From Austwickia sp. (GTDB lineage Bacteria; Actinomycetota; Actinomycetes; Actinomycetales; Dermatophilaceae): 64,000 bases of DNA. How positions within the stretch are numbered: the stretch's first letter is position 1; every line of letters starts with the position of its first letter. The notes below the pieces were generated by a model, which had not been told where the DNA came from, searched no databases, and was given only the letters and a program-made list of their open reading frames with translations. Where the stretch lies: the NCBI GenBank assembly GCA_016711265.1, contig JADJTI010000005.1, positions 124,001-188,000 on the forward strand. The letters are read 5' to 3'. Positions 45,282-58,610 of this stretch are shown piece by piece. The position numbers were made by a program, and so were the translations under genes.

Positions 45282-46865
45282 ATGACGTCCGCCGCCTTCG
45301 CGGGTCCCACCCCAGCCGATGCAGGAGGCGACCCGCGGGTCGCTGACCTGCGGCGTCGCATGAACGATGCGTACGACGCATCGGCCTCCCTGCCAGAAAA
45401 GGCCAAGGCCAAACTGGACAAGGAAGGCAAGATGTTCGTCCGCGATCGGATCGCCTTGCTCTTCGACGAGGGCTCCTTCGTCGAAGACGGGCGCTACGCC
45501 AACTCGATGGCCGGGGGGCTTCCGGCCGACGGCGTGGTGACCGGCCGGGGGACGGTCGAGGGCCGGGCCGCCATCGTCATCGCGAACGACCCGTCGGTGA
45601 AGGCGGGTTCGTGGGGGTCGCGCACGGTCGAGAAGATCGTCCGCGCGACCGAGATGGCGCTGCGCGAAGAGCTGCCGGTCTTCTGGTTCGTGGACTCGGC
45701 CGGGGCCCGGATCACCGACCAGGTGGAGATGTTCCCCGGGCGCCGGGGCGCGGGCAACATCTTCCACAACCAGATCGCCCTGTCCGGGCGGGTGCCGCAG
45801 ATCTGCTGCCTGTTCGGGCCGTCGGCCGCGGGCGGCGCGTACATCCCGAGCTTCACCGACATCGTCATCATGGTCGAAGGCAACGCCTCGATGTACCTGG
45901 GCAGCCCGCGAATGGCCGAGATGGTCGTCGGGGAGAAGGTCACCCTGGACGAGATGGGCGGCGCGCGGATGCACTGCACGGTCTCCGGCGTCGGTGACCT
46001 GCTCGCCGAGACCGATGACGAGGCCATCGAGCTCGCCAAGTTGTACTTCTCGTATGTGCCATCCACCTGGCGCGACGAGCCGCCTTTGTATCACATCGAA
46101 GAGCCAAGCGAGCCGCTGACCAGGGCCACCGTGCCCGAGATCGAGTCGATGCCGTTCGACATGCACATCGTGATCGACGGCCTGGTCGACGAGGACTCGT
46201 TCTTCGAGATCAAGCCGCTGTTCGCGGGCGAGTTGATCATCGGGTTCGCCCGGATGGAGGGCCACACGGTCGGCATCGTGGCCAACAACTCGGCGGTCAA
46301 GGGCGGTGTCCTCTTCGTCGACAGCGCCGACAAGGCGTCCAGGTTCATCTGGCTGTGCGACGCCTTCAGCATCCCGCTGCTGTACCTGGCCGATGTCCCG
46401 GGCTTCATGATCGGATCCGAGGTCGAGCGGGCCGGCATCATCCGGCACGGGGCCAAGATGGTCGCCGCCGTCTCCGAGGCCACGGTGCCGCAGTTCTGCG
46501 TGGTCGTCCGCAAGGCGTACGGCGCCGGCCTGTACGCGATGGCCGGACCGGGGTTCTGCCCCGACGCCACCATCGCCCTGCCGACCGCGCGGATCGCCGT
46601 GATGGGCCCCGAGGCAGCCGTCAACGCGGTGTACGCCAACAAGATCGCCATGATCGAACACGAAGGCGACCGGCAGCGGTACATCCAGGAGAAGCGCCGC
46701 GAGTACGAGAAGGACGTCGACCTCGAACGGTTGGCGGCCGACCTGGTGCTTGACAACGTGATCGAGGCGGACGAACTGCGCCGTGAGCTGATCATGCGGC
46801 TGCGCTACGCCACCCGGCGGGAGCGTCGCTTCAGCGATCGACGTCACGGGGTCTACCCGGTCTGA
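45282..46865 (+). CDS. Acyl-CoA carboxylase beta chain (carboxyltransferase)
   Basis: Transfers CO2 from biotin to an acyl-CoA; 527 residues with two crotonase-fold halves. Oxyanion-hole Gly pairs are visible in GPSAAGGAYIPS (N-terminal half) and in RKAYGAGLYAMAGPGF (C-terminal half). It differs clearly from the AccD-type protein at 61521, and is of the methylcrotonyl/acetyl-type beta-chain group (LFDEGSFVEDGRYANS, RRGAGNIFHNQIALSG). ATG at 45282 is preceded by GAGGAAG. The 117-bp gap after the dehydrogenase gene holds GTGATCCCTCAG repeats. Probably cotranscribed with the dehydrogenase. Confidence 0.93.
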   Translation: MTSAAFAGPTPADAGGDPRVADLRRRMNDAYDASASLPEKAKAKLDKEGKMFVRDRIALLFDEGSFVEDGRYANSMAGGLPADGVVTGRGTVEGRAAIVIANDPSVKAGSWGSRTVEKIVRATEMALREELPVFWFVDSAGARITDQVEMFPGRRGAGNIFHNQIALSGRVPQICCLFGPSAAGGAYIPSFTDIVIMVEGNASMYLGSPRMAEMVVGEKVTLDEMGGARMHCTVSGVGDLLAETDDEAIELAKLYFSYVPSTWRDEPPLYHIEEPSEPLTRATVPEIESMPFDMHIVIDGLVDEDSFFEIKPLFAGELIIGFARMEGHTVGIVANNSAVKGGVLFVDSADKASRFIWLCDAFSIPLLYLADVPGFMIGSEVERAGIIRHGAKMVAAVSEATVPQFCVVVRKAYGAGLYAMAGPGFCPDATIALPTARIAVMGPEAAVNAVYANKIAMIEHEGDRQRYIQEKRREYEKDVDLERLAADLVLDNVIEADELRRELIMRLRYATRRERRFSDRRHGVYPV

Positions 46866-46915
46866 GGGGTGCTCGATGTCCGGTCGGGGGCGCGGCGCCC
46901 GCTCGGTGGCGCCGG

Positions 46916-47572
46916 TCAGGCCAGCGTGCCGCGCATGAGGCTGTCGCCGGAGTGCGCCGGCCGGTCGTCGTACGCCTCGTTGGACAGATCGACGATGCGA
47001 TAACCCTGGGCGAGGAGGTCCTCGGGTACGGCGAGGGTGACTTCCGCGGCGGCCGGGAGCATCCCGACCGACACCATGCGCTTGCCGTCGGTGTTGATCA
47101 GCCACACCTCGACGTACCCATCGGCGGGCGGGGTGACATCGCGGGCGCGCACCCGCAGAGCGGTGTGATCGGCCGCCCGGACCAACTCCGCCGAGCCCCG
47201 GGCGAGCCGGCCGTCCATGCTCATCAGCGTGGCGCGCTGAGTCACCTCGACCGTCTCGGACCGGTCGGCGCTCAGTCGACCCAGCACGCCACCGGCGGCA
47301 AAGAGCAGTACGGCGGCGGCGACCAGGGCGGGACGACGCCACCGCGGCTTCACGACCGCAGCCCGCGGCATCGTCTGATCCGCCACGACATCCCAGGCCT
47401 GGGGGTCGGGTGCGGTCAGCTCGTCGGTATGACTGCGCAGCAGGAGCTCCACGTGGGACAGCTCTGCCAGGGTCTGCTGACAGACCTCGCACTGGGCCAC
47501 GTGTTCGGTGTCCGCCTCGGTGGTGTCATCGCCGATGAGCAGGCCGGCCAGGGTCTCGTCAGAAGGATGCAT
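46916..47572 (-). CDS. Anti-sigma factor, RskA-like
   Basis: Membrane-bound anti-sigma factor, 218 residues. The cytoplasmic N-terminus has a zinc-binding anti-sigma motif HVAQCEVC (His-x3-Cys-x2-Cys). One membrane helix spans about residues 82-98 (ALVAAAVLLFAAGGVL). The extracytoplasmic part is an RskA-type domain (ADGYVEVWLINTDGKRMVSVG...). It overlaps the sigma-factor gene by 14 bp, so the two are coupled. In mycobacteria the homologous RskA holds SigK until it is cleaved (family knowledge). Confidence 0.92.
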   Translation of the reverse strand: MHPSDETLAGLLIGDDTTEADTEHVAQCEVCQQTLAELSHVELLLRSHTDELTAPDPQAWDVVADQTMPRAAVVKPRWRRPALVAAAVLLFAAGGVLGRLSADRSETVEVTQRATLMSMDGRLARGSAELVRAADHTALRVRARDVTPPADGYVEVWLINTDGKRMVSVGMLPAAAEVTLAVPEDLLAQGYRIVDLSNEAYDDRPAHSGDSLMRGTLA

Positions 47573-48146
47573 CGGAGGCCGCCTCCTTCATGACGGTGCG
47601 CAGGGCCAGGAGCCCGCGCCGAATGTGGCTCTTGACGGTCCCTAGGGGAAGCGAGAGCTGCTGCGCGATCTGATCGTGCGTACGGTCTTCCAGATAGGCC
47701 AGCTTCAGGATGGTACGCCGCGGCTCGGCCATGCGGTCGAGGTGCTCGGTCAGCACGACACCCTCCACGAGCTGGTCCAACGGGTCTGGGAGGCCCTCAG
47801 TCGCGGCCGGCATGTCGACGACCTCCGCGCGCGCCAACGCCGCCCGCTGGTACCGCAGCGCCAGTTCGTCGGCGATCCGGCGCCGGGCGATGCCGATCAA
47901 CCAGGCCGGCAACGCCCGGTCGCTCACCTGCAGGGTATGGCGGCTGGTCCAAGCCGAGATGAACACTTGTTGGCAGACGTCCTCGGCGTCGGTGCGATCG
48001 CCCAGGGCGCGTAGACACATCGTCATGATGAGCGGGGACCAGCGCCGGTACACGGCCTCCAACCCGGCGTGGTCCCCGGCGGCCAGCGAAGCCGCCAGCT
48101 CGCGAGGAAGGCTGTCGGTAACCGTCGGACGGTCCTGCTCTACCAC
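47559..48146 (-). CDS. ECF sigma factor, SigK-like
   Basis: Alternative sigma factor of 195 residues. Region 2 runs from about residue 25 to 95 (LEAVYRRWSPLIMTMCLRAL, DAEDVCQQVFISAWTSR). Region 4 (about 135-185) has the helix-turn-helix YLEDRTHDQIAQQLSLPLGTVKSHIRRGL. GTG at 48146 is the start. Overlaps the anti-sigma gene and lies next to a fasciclin lipoprotein gene, the arrangement of SigK-RskA-MPT70/MPT83 in mycobacteria, which is why SigK-like is proposed. Not identified by sequence alone. Confidence 0.9.
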   Translation of the reverse strand: MVEQDRPTVTDSLPRELAASLAAGDHAGLEAVYRRWSPLIMTMCLRALGDRTDAEDVCQQVFISAWTSRHTLQVSDRALPAWLIGIARRRIADELALRYQRAALARAEVVDMPAATEGLPDPLDQLVEGVVLTEHLDRMAEPRRTILKLAYLEDRTHDQIAQQLSLPLGTVKSHIRRGLLALRTVMKEAASDASF

Positions 48147-48255
48147 GCGCGGCCTGCGCTGAAGCGTCGTGAACCTGGTGCCGATGACCTCACCCCCGAC
48201 ACGCTAGTGGGTCGCCCTCGCGCCCACTCGGGCAAGCCCGCCGCCTGCCCTGACG

Positions 48256-48287
48256 ACCGGACGCCCGGATCGGGCCGGGCGTCCGGT
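48256..48287 (-). terminator. Terminator after the fasciclin gene
   Basis: Perfect 13-bp stem (ACCGGACGCCCGG / CCGGGCGTCCGGT) with a 6-base loop, 11 bp past the stop of the minus-strand fasciclin gene and before the sigma-factor gene, so these are separate transcription units. Confidence 0.75.
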
Positions 48288-48298
48288 GCTTCGTCGGA

Positions 48299-48889
48299 CT
48301 ACTTGCTGGGCAGCAGCACCGAGTCGATGACGTGAATGACGCCGTTGGACGCGGCCACATCGGTCGCAGTGACGGTCACCGTGGCGCCGGTGACGTCCGT
48401 CAGTGTCACCTTGTCACCCATCACCCGCACGGTGAGCTTTGCTCCGTTGACCGTGTCCACGGTCTGGCCGTTGAGCTTGACCACGTCCGCGGCCATGACC
48501 TTCCCGGGCACCACGTGGTAGGTCAGGATCTTCGACAGCTTGCCCTTGGGGTCGGCCAGCAAAGCCTTGAGGGTGCCGTCGGGGAGCTTGGCGAAGGCCT
48601 TGTCGTCCGGCGCGAAGACGGTGAACGGGCCGGGGCCCTTGAGCGTGTCGACCAGTCCGGCTGCGGTGAGCGCGGTGGCCAGAGTGGTGAACGTCCCGGC
48701 GCCCACCGCGGTGTCCACGATGTCCTTCTCTGCCATGGCACTCGTGGTGGACGTGGTGGCAGCAGGACTTGTTGACGTCGTCGCGCTCGGAGCAGAGGTC
48801 GTGGTCGACCCCGTACTGGAGCTTGAACCGCACGCCGTAACCGCCAAGAGCAGGGTGGCCGCACCGGCCACAACAGTGGAGCGTCGCAT
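48299..48889 (-). CDS. Fasciclin (FAS1) domain lipoprotein, MPT83-like
   Basis: 196 residues. The signal peptide MRRSTVVAGAATLLLAVTAC ends in the lipobox VTAC (Cys20). A Ser/Thr-rich linker of about 35 residues leads to one FAS1 domain with both conserved boxes: GPFTVFAPDDKAFAKLP (H1) and LTYHVVPGKVMAAD ... NGVIHVIDSVLLP (H2). Anchored on the outer face of the membrane, probably for adhesion or surface interaction. Mycobacterial MPT70/MPT83 have the same design and are SigK targets; here too a SigK/RskA-type pair is adjacent. ATG 48889 has AAAGGAA upstream. Confidence 0.93.
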   Translation of the reverse strand: MRRSTVVAGAATLLLAVTACGSSSSTGSTTTSAPSATTSTSPAATTSTTSAMAEKDIVDTAVGAGTFTTLATALTAAGLVDTLKGPGPFTVFAPDDKAFAKLPDGTLKALLADPKGKLSKILTYHVVPGKVMAADVVKLNGQTVDTVNGAKLTVRVMGDKVTLTDVTGATVTVTATDVAASNGVIHVIDSVLLPSK

Positions 48890-48935
48890 GGGGGTTCCTT
48901 TCCGAGGAACTCGTGGAGGGAGCTGACATCTGCTA

Positions 48936-48963
48936 CTTCCGGAGAACAGCCCCTCGTGGATGC
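48936..48963 (-). promoter_or_regulatory. Candidate SigK-type promoter of the fasciclin gene
   Basis: Read on the minus strand: GCATCC, 16 bp, CGGAAG, ending 47 bp before the start codon. It is similar to the CCATCC / CCGAAT elements recalled for mycobacterial SigK. One or two mismatches in each box; inference only. Confidence 0.25.
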
Positions 48964-49051
48964 ACCCGGGCGACATGTCCCCCAAGTTCGGTCCGACACG
49001 GGCTTGGCAGCCTGTCCTGCCCCAGGTCCCGGGTGCGGGCCCGGGTACCCG

Positions 49052-49085
49052 GCGGCCTGGGGCAACCGGCGGCCTGGGGCAACCG
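49052..49085. repeat. 17-bp tandem duplication upstream of the rRNA operon
   Basis: Two exact copies of GCGGCCTGGGGCAACCG at 49052-49068 and 49069-49085, within a 440-bp gene-free stretch between the fasciclin gene and the rRNA promoter. No gene or RNA was recognised in that stretch. Confidence 0.85.
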
Positions 49086-49334
49086 GCAACCGGCAAGCGG
49101 GCCTGGGCGCCCAGCACGCGTGCCCAACCGCAACCGGTGGCTTGCGTCCCTCCGGAGTCGCCCGGCAACCACACGCGGTCGGTGAACACCAGGCGGCGCG
49201 CCCGCGACCAGTCGGTTTGATTCCGGCACACCTGCGGGCTAACGTAGGCGAGCCGCGTTGGTGCCGAGGTCGATAGGCCTGGCCGCCGACGCAGGCACTC
49301 CGTCCAAACGGCCCTCCCGCCCAGGTCGCTCGAT

Positions 49335-49363
49335 TTGACCAGCACGGCGAGAATGGGTAGGTT
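49335..49363 (+). promoter_or_regulatory. Probable rRNA operon promoter
   Basis: TTGACC at 49335-49340, a 17-bp spacer, and TAGGTT at 49358-49363: good -35 and -10 elements for the main sigma factor. The 16S gene starts about 225 bp further on, leaving a leader with the conserved actinobacterial stretch TTTGAGAACTCAACAG (49423-49438). Confidence 0.65.
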
Positions 49364-49591
49364 AGGGGAGTTGCCCCCACTGAAGTGCGGCGAAAGCCGC
49401 GGCTCAGTGCTGTGCAGGTGATGTTTGAGAACTCAACAGCGTGCCAAAAATCGATGCCAATTGTTTGTTGGTTGAGGTCAATTCATTGCTCTGTCCTGTT
49501 GTGGGGTGGGGTGTTTGGTTGGTTTTTGCCGGGTTTGGATTTTCTTGCTGGCTGCTTGTGCCTTTGTGGTGTGGGTGGTTGGTTGTGTTTG

Positions 49592-54601
<5,010 letters not shown>

Positions 54602-54699
54602 CTACATCGCATCCTGACTTTATGGGATTGCTTGCGTCCACTATCTGGTTCCCAGAACATTGACCACCCCCGTGTGAGTGTGTGGTGTGTTCTGAGAGT

Positions 54700-54817
54700 G
54701 TTACGGCGGTTATAGCGTTGGGGAAACGCCCGGTCCCATTCCGAACCCGGAAGCTAAGCCCTTCAGCGCCGATGGTACTGCACTGGTGACGGTGTGGGAG
54801 AGTAGGACGCCGCCGGA
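54700..54817 (+). rRNA. rrf: 5S ribosomal RNA
   Basis: About 118 nt: starts GTTACGGCGGTTATAGCG, with the conserved CCCGGTCCCATTCCGAACCC and GGGAGAGTAGGACGCCGCCGG blocks. The two ends are complementary, forming helix I. It follows the 23S gene by about 98 bp. Confidence 0.96.
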
Positions 54818-54828
54818 CAATCTTTTGG

Positions 54829-54876
54829 GTGATGGCCTTGTGCGCAGTACCGCGCACAAGGCCATCACTGTTTTGT
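54829..54876 (+). terminator. Intrinsic terminator of the rRNA operon
   Basis: Perfect 17-bp stem (GTGATGGCCTTGTGCGC / GCGCACAAGGCCATCAC) with a 6-base loop, followed by TGTTTTGT. It is the only terminator in the window with a clear T-rich tail. Confidence 0.92.
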
Positions 54877-54925
54877 ATGGTGGCATCGGTGACCGATGTC
54901 GGTGCGCGGCAAAGGGGCAAAGATC

Positions 54926-55945
54926 ATGGCGCTGCAGGACTTCGAGCGGTACCCACTCACGTTCGGGCCCAGCCCGGTCCACCAGCTGCCTCGGCTGAGC
55001 GCTCACCTGGGCGGCGCGAGCATCTGGGCCAAGCGGGAGGATTGCAACAGCGGGTTGGCGTTCGGTGGCAACAAGGTGCGCAAGCTGGAGTACCTGGTCC
55101 CGGATGCCTTGGCGCAGGGGGCCGACACCCTGGTGTCGATCGGCGGATACCAGTCGAATCACACCCGCCAGGTGGCCGCCGTCGCCGCACATGTGGGGTT
55201 GAAATGCCGGCTGGTTCAGGAGCACTGGGTCGACTGGGACGATCCCGGGACGGACCGGGTGGGGAACATCCTGTTGTCACGCATCATGGGCGCCGATGTG
55301 CGGCTGGACCCCGCCGGCTTCGACATCGGCATTCGCACCTCCTGGGAGACGGCCCTGCGCGAGGTGCGGGAGGCAGGCGGGACGCCGTACGGCATTCCTG
55401 CAGGGGCTTCCGAACACCCTCTGGGCGGACTGGGATTCGCCCGGTGGGCCTACGAGGTGGCCGAGCAGGAGAAGGAGCTCGGCGTCTTCTTCGACACCAT
55501 CGTGGTGTGTACCGTCACCGGCTCCACGCACGCCGGCATGATCGCGGGATTCCACGCGCTGCGTGAAGCCGGGGGTCGCCCGCGCCGGGTGCTCGGGATC
55601 GACGCCTCCGCCACGTTGGATAGGACCCGGGAGCAGGTGGTCCGGATCGCGCGACACACCGCGGACCTGATCGGCGTGGACACGCCGATTGCCGACGACG
55701 AGGTCGTCGTGCTCCCGGGTTGGGCCGGCCAGGAGTACGGCGTGCCGGTGGACAGCACGGTCGAAGCCATCCGGCTGACCGGCCGATTGGAAGGGGTGAT
55801 CCTTGACCCGGTCTACGAGGGCAAGTCGATGGCCGGTTTGATCGACCTGGTGTCGTCCGGGGAGATTTCGCGGGATTCCACGGTCCTCTACGCCCACCTC
55901 GGCGGACAACTGGCGCTCAACGCCTATCCCGCCATCTTCGACTGA
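54926..55945 (+). CDS. acdS: 1-aminocyclopropane-1-carboxylate (ACC) deaminase
   Basis: PLP enzyme (tryptophan-synthase beta fold) that breaks ACC, the ethylene precursor of plants, into ammonia and 2-oxobutyrate. 339 residues, family length. The residues that separate true ACC deaminases from D-cysteine desulfhydrases are present: PLP-Lys50 (FGGNKVRKLE), Tyr271 (GQEYGVP), Tyr297 and Glu298 (PVYEGK) and Leu325 (HLGG), matching Pseudomonas Lys51, Tyr268, Tyr294, Glu295 and Leu322. ATG at 54926 has AAAGGGG upstream. It begins 50 bp after the rRNA terminator. 2-Oxobutyrate feeds isoleucine or propionyl-CoA metabolism. Confidence 0.95.
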   Translation: MALQDFERYPLTFGPSPVHQLPRLSAHLGGASIWAKREDCNSGLAFGGNKVRKLEYLVPDALAQGADTLVSIGGYQSNHTRQVAAVAAHVGLKCRLVQEHWVDWDDPGTDRVGNILLSRIMGADVRLDPAGFDIGIRTSWETALREVREAGGTPYGIPAGASEHPLGGLGFARWAYEVAEQEKELGVFFDTIVVCTVTGSTHAGMIAGFHALREAGGRPRRVLGIDASATLDRTREQVVRIARHTADLIGVDTPIADDEVVVLPGWAGQEYGVPVDSTVEAIRLTGRLEGVILDPVYEGKSMAGLIDLVSSGEISRDSTVLYAHLGGQLALNAYPAIFD

Positions 55946-55969
55946 GGAGCCGGACAGGACGACCGACAC

Positions 55970-56701
55970 CTACCGCGTGCGGACGTCGTACCAGCGCAGG
56001 CCCAATTCCAGCAGGAGTTCGCGGACTACCGGGAGGCTGACCCCCACCACGTTGTGGGGGTCTCCTTCGAGCCGGTCCACGAACGGGCCACCGAGGCCGT
56101 CGATGGTGAACGCTCCCGCCACGTTCAGCGGTTCCCCGGTGGCGACGTAGGCCTCGAGCTCATCGTCGGGAATGTTCGCGAACCACACCGCGGTCGAGGC
56201 CACCGCGCCCAGCGTCGCGCCCGTGCCGCCAGCTTCAGGTGCGCGTACGTCGATCAGCCAGTGTCCGGTGTGAAGCACCCCCTGGGAGCCCCGCATCGAG
56301 CGCCAGCGGGCAAGGGCGACATCGGGGGAGCCCGGCTTGCCGTGCACCCGGCCATCGAGCTCCAGCACCGAATCGCACCCGAGCACCAGGCAGTCCGCGT
56401 CCATGCCCGCCGGCGGGTCGTCGCTCTCGATCTGTGCGGCGACGTCCTCGCACTTGGCGCGCGCCAGGAGCAGCGCGATGTCAGCGCTGGACAGGTCGTC
56501 GTACCGCTGTTGGCCACGCCGTACGGTGTCTTCTTCGTCCACCGAACTCACCGCGACCCGGGCATCGACACCCGCAGCCGCGAGCGTGGCCCGACGAGCG
56601 GAAGAAGCCGAGGCGAGCACGACGGGCACGGGCGACCGCCGGTGTCCGCCCGACGAGGCAGTCATGCCGTCACTCAGCCCGTGACTGATCCCGTCAGTCA
56701 T
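55970..56701 (-). CDS. Maf-like nucleotide pyrophosphatase
   Basis: Housekeeping nucleoside triphosphate pyrophosphatase of the Maf/YhdE type, 243 residues. VVLASASSARRATLAAAGVD is the N-terminal nucleotide-binding motif; LVLGCDSVLELDGRVHGKP and VASTAVWFANIPDDELEAYV are the catalytic and specificity segments; GGPFVDRLEGDPHNVVGVSL is the conserved C-terminal signature. The chosen ATG 56701 lies inside the 3' end of the DUF885 gene (8-bp overlap, ATGACTGA). In actinobacteria it often sits close to the acyl-CoA carboxylase and biotin ligase genes, as here. Confidence 0.92.
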   Translation of the reverse strand: MTDGISHGLSDGMTASSGGHRRSPVPVVLASASSARRATLAAAGVDARVAVSSVDEEDTVRRGQQRYDDLSSADIALLLARAKCEDVAAQIESDDPPAGMDADCLVLGCDSVLELDGRVHGKPGSPDVALARWRSMRGSQGVLHTGHWLIDVRAPEAGGTGATLGAVASTAVWFANIPDDELEAYVATGEPLNVAGAFTIDGLGGPFVDRLEGDPHNVVGVSLPVVRELLLELGLRWYDVRTR

Positions 56702-58388
56702 CGAGCTCCCCGAGGACAGCCTTGCGGAGGGTATCCAGCCCCACCCCACCGATATCCAAGGACCGGCGGTGGAACTCCTTGAGGCTGAACTGCGCACCTT
56801 CGCGCCGCTGCGCCTCCGCCCGCAGTTCCAGCCACAGCCGTTCGCCCACCTTGTACGACGGCGCCTGACCTGGCCATCCCAGGTAGCGATCAAGCTCGAA
56901 TCGCAGCGTCGATTCCGGCATCGAGGAGTTCGCCGTCAAGAACTCCCAGGCGCGCTCGTAGGTCCAGCGGCCACCCCCCAGCGACACGGGGACCGGGAGG
57001 CCGCAGTGTACCCCGATGTCGAGCACGACCCGAGCCGCTCGCAGCGACTGGGCATCGAGCAGGCCGAGCAGGTTGCCCGGGTCGTCCATGAAGCCCAGTT
57101 CGCGCATCAGCCGCTCGGCGTACAGGGCCCACCCCTCACCGTGCCCCGACGTCCACGCCAGCAGCCGCCGCCACCGGTTGAGCAGGGCGCTGCGGTAGAC
57201 GGTCTGGCCCACCTGGAGGTGATGCCCGGGAACACCCTCGTGGTAGACCGTGGTCAGCTCACGCCACGTGCTGAACTGCGTTACCCCCCGTGCCACGGAC
57301 CACCACATCCTGCCGGGGCGGCTGAAGTCGTCGGAGGGGCCCGTGTAGTAGATACCGCCCGTCTGGCTAGGGGAGATCAGGCATTCGATCCGCCGGACCG
57401 GTTCGGGGATGTCGAAGTGGACGCCCGCGAGAGCGTCGATCGCCCCCTCGGCCTGGTCCTGCATCCACCGCTGCAAGGCGTCCACGCCGTCAAGCCGGTA
57501 GCGGGGCTGAGCATCCAAGGAGGCCATGGCGGCGGGAATCCCGCCGTCGGACACCAGGCCGTCCGCCACGTGGGTCATCTCCGCGCGAATGCGGGCCAAC
57601 TCCTCCATGCCCCAGGCGTAGGTGTCCTCCAGGTCGATGACCGCGCCGAGGAACTGACGGGAACACAGCTGATAAACGTCCCGGCCGACGGCGTCCTGGT
57701 GCCCGGCCAGCGGCATGATGACGGTGCGCAACCGGTCCAGGCAGGCGTCGTACCCGCGGGCTGCCTCCGCGACCGCCGCGTCCAGGTCGGTCGCCAACGC
57801 CTCGGGCAGCGGCCCGCTCGCCAGCTGGGCGCGTTGGCGGAACCGGGCCAGGTAGCCGTCGTCGGCGAGAATCTGGTCGCCCTGCTCTAGGCACGCGCTC
57901 ACCTGACGGACGGGGGCCACCAACCCGCGATCGGCCGCGGACATCAGCGACTCGTGCCACTGCGCCAGCGCCGTGGGGATGGCCCGCAGCCGGCTGCAGA
58001 TGTGGGACCAGTCCTGCTCGGTGTCGGTCGGCATCAGGTCCAGCACGTCGCGGACGCTCTGGAACGGCGAGGCGATGTTGTTCAGCGCCATCTCATCCAG
58101 GCCCGCCTCGTGGCTCTGGCTGGCCAGGGTGAGGGTGTCCCGGAGGGCCGACACGGTCACCCTGTCGATGTCGTCGACGGGGGTGACGTCGTCGAGGTCG
58201 GCCAAGGTACGCCGTCGCAGCGACTCATGCGCCGCCCATCCCCGCGGCGAGAAGTCGTCCAGCTCGCCCTCACCGCCGCCGACGCCCAGGTAGGTCGCCT
58301 GGGTCGGGCTCAGCGCCGTACTGGCCGCGAAGTAGCGGTTGGCGATCTCGTCAACGGGGGTCGCAGGTCGTTCGTCGGAGGTGCCCAC
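56694..58388 (-). CDS. DUF885 family putative metallopeptidase
   Basis: 564 residues. The zinc motif HEGVPGHHLQ (HExxxGHH-type) lies near residue 380 and a likely third ligand Glu is in TSGHGEGWALYAERLM. Long helical regions on both sides are typical of DUF885 proteins, which are predicted gluzincin-like peptidases of unknown substrate. No signal peptide is seen (MGTSDERPATPVDEIAN), so it is probably cytosolic. Cotranscribed with maf through the 8-bp overlap. The start ATG 58388 is clear. Confidence 0.9.
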   Translation of the reverse strand: MGTSDERPATPVDEIANRYFAASTALSPTQATYLGVGGGEGELDDFSPRGWAAHESLRRRTLADLDDVTPVDDIDRVTVSALRDTLTLASQSHEAGLDEMALNNIASPFQSVRDVLDLMPTDTEQDWSHICSRLRAIPTALAQWHESLMSAADRGLVAPVRQVSACLEQGDQILADDGYLARFRQRAQLASGPLPEALATDLDAAVAEAARGYDACLDRLRTVIMPLAGHQDAVGRDVYQLCSRQFLGAVIDLEDTYAWGMEELARIRAEMTHVADGLVSDGGIPAAMASLDAQPRYRLDGVDALQRWMQDQAEGAIDALAGVHFDIPEPVRRIECLISPSQTGGIYYTGPSDDFSRPGRMWWSVARGVTQFSTWRELTTVYHEGVPGHHLQVGQTVYRSALLNRWRRLLAWTSGHGEGWALYAERLMRELGFMDDPGNLLGLLDAQSLRAARVVLDIGVHCGLPVPVSLGGGRWTYERAWEFLTANSSMPESTLRFELDRYLGWPGQAPSYKVGERLWLELRAEAQRREGAQFSLKEFHRRSLDIGGVGLDTLRKAVLGELDD

Positions 58389-58610
58389 ACCAGCGACCCT
58401 AACCCGATCTCCGTCGGCGCAGTGGGCCGACGTATGCCGGCGGATCCGACCCGGTCGCCAGGTTCGGCATCGGGCATGGCGGTGAGTTCGACTGTGAGGG
58501 ATGCATATTCATTCCGTGTCGGCTAGGCGAACGTCCGTCTTACGGGTTACCGTTCCGGTAGCGCGGGCACGAGCACGCGATGCACGACCGATGAAAGGCA
58601 CGGAGCACGT

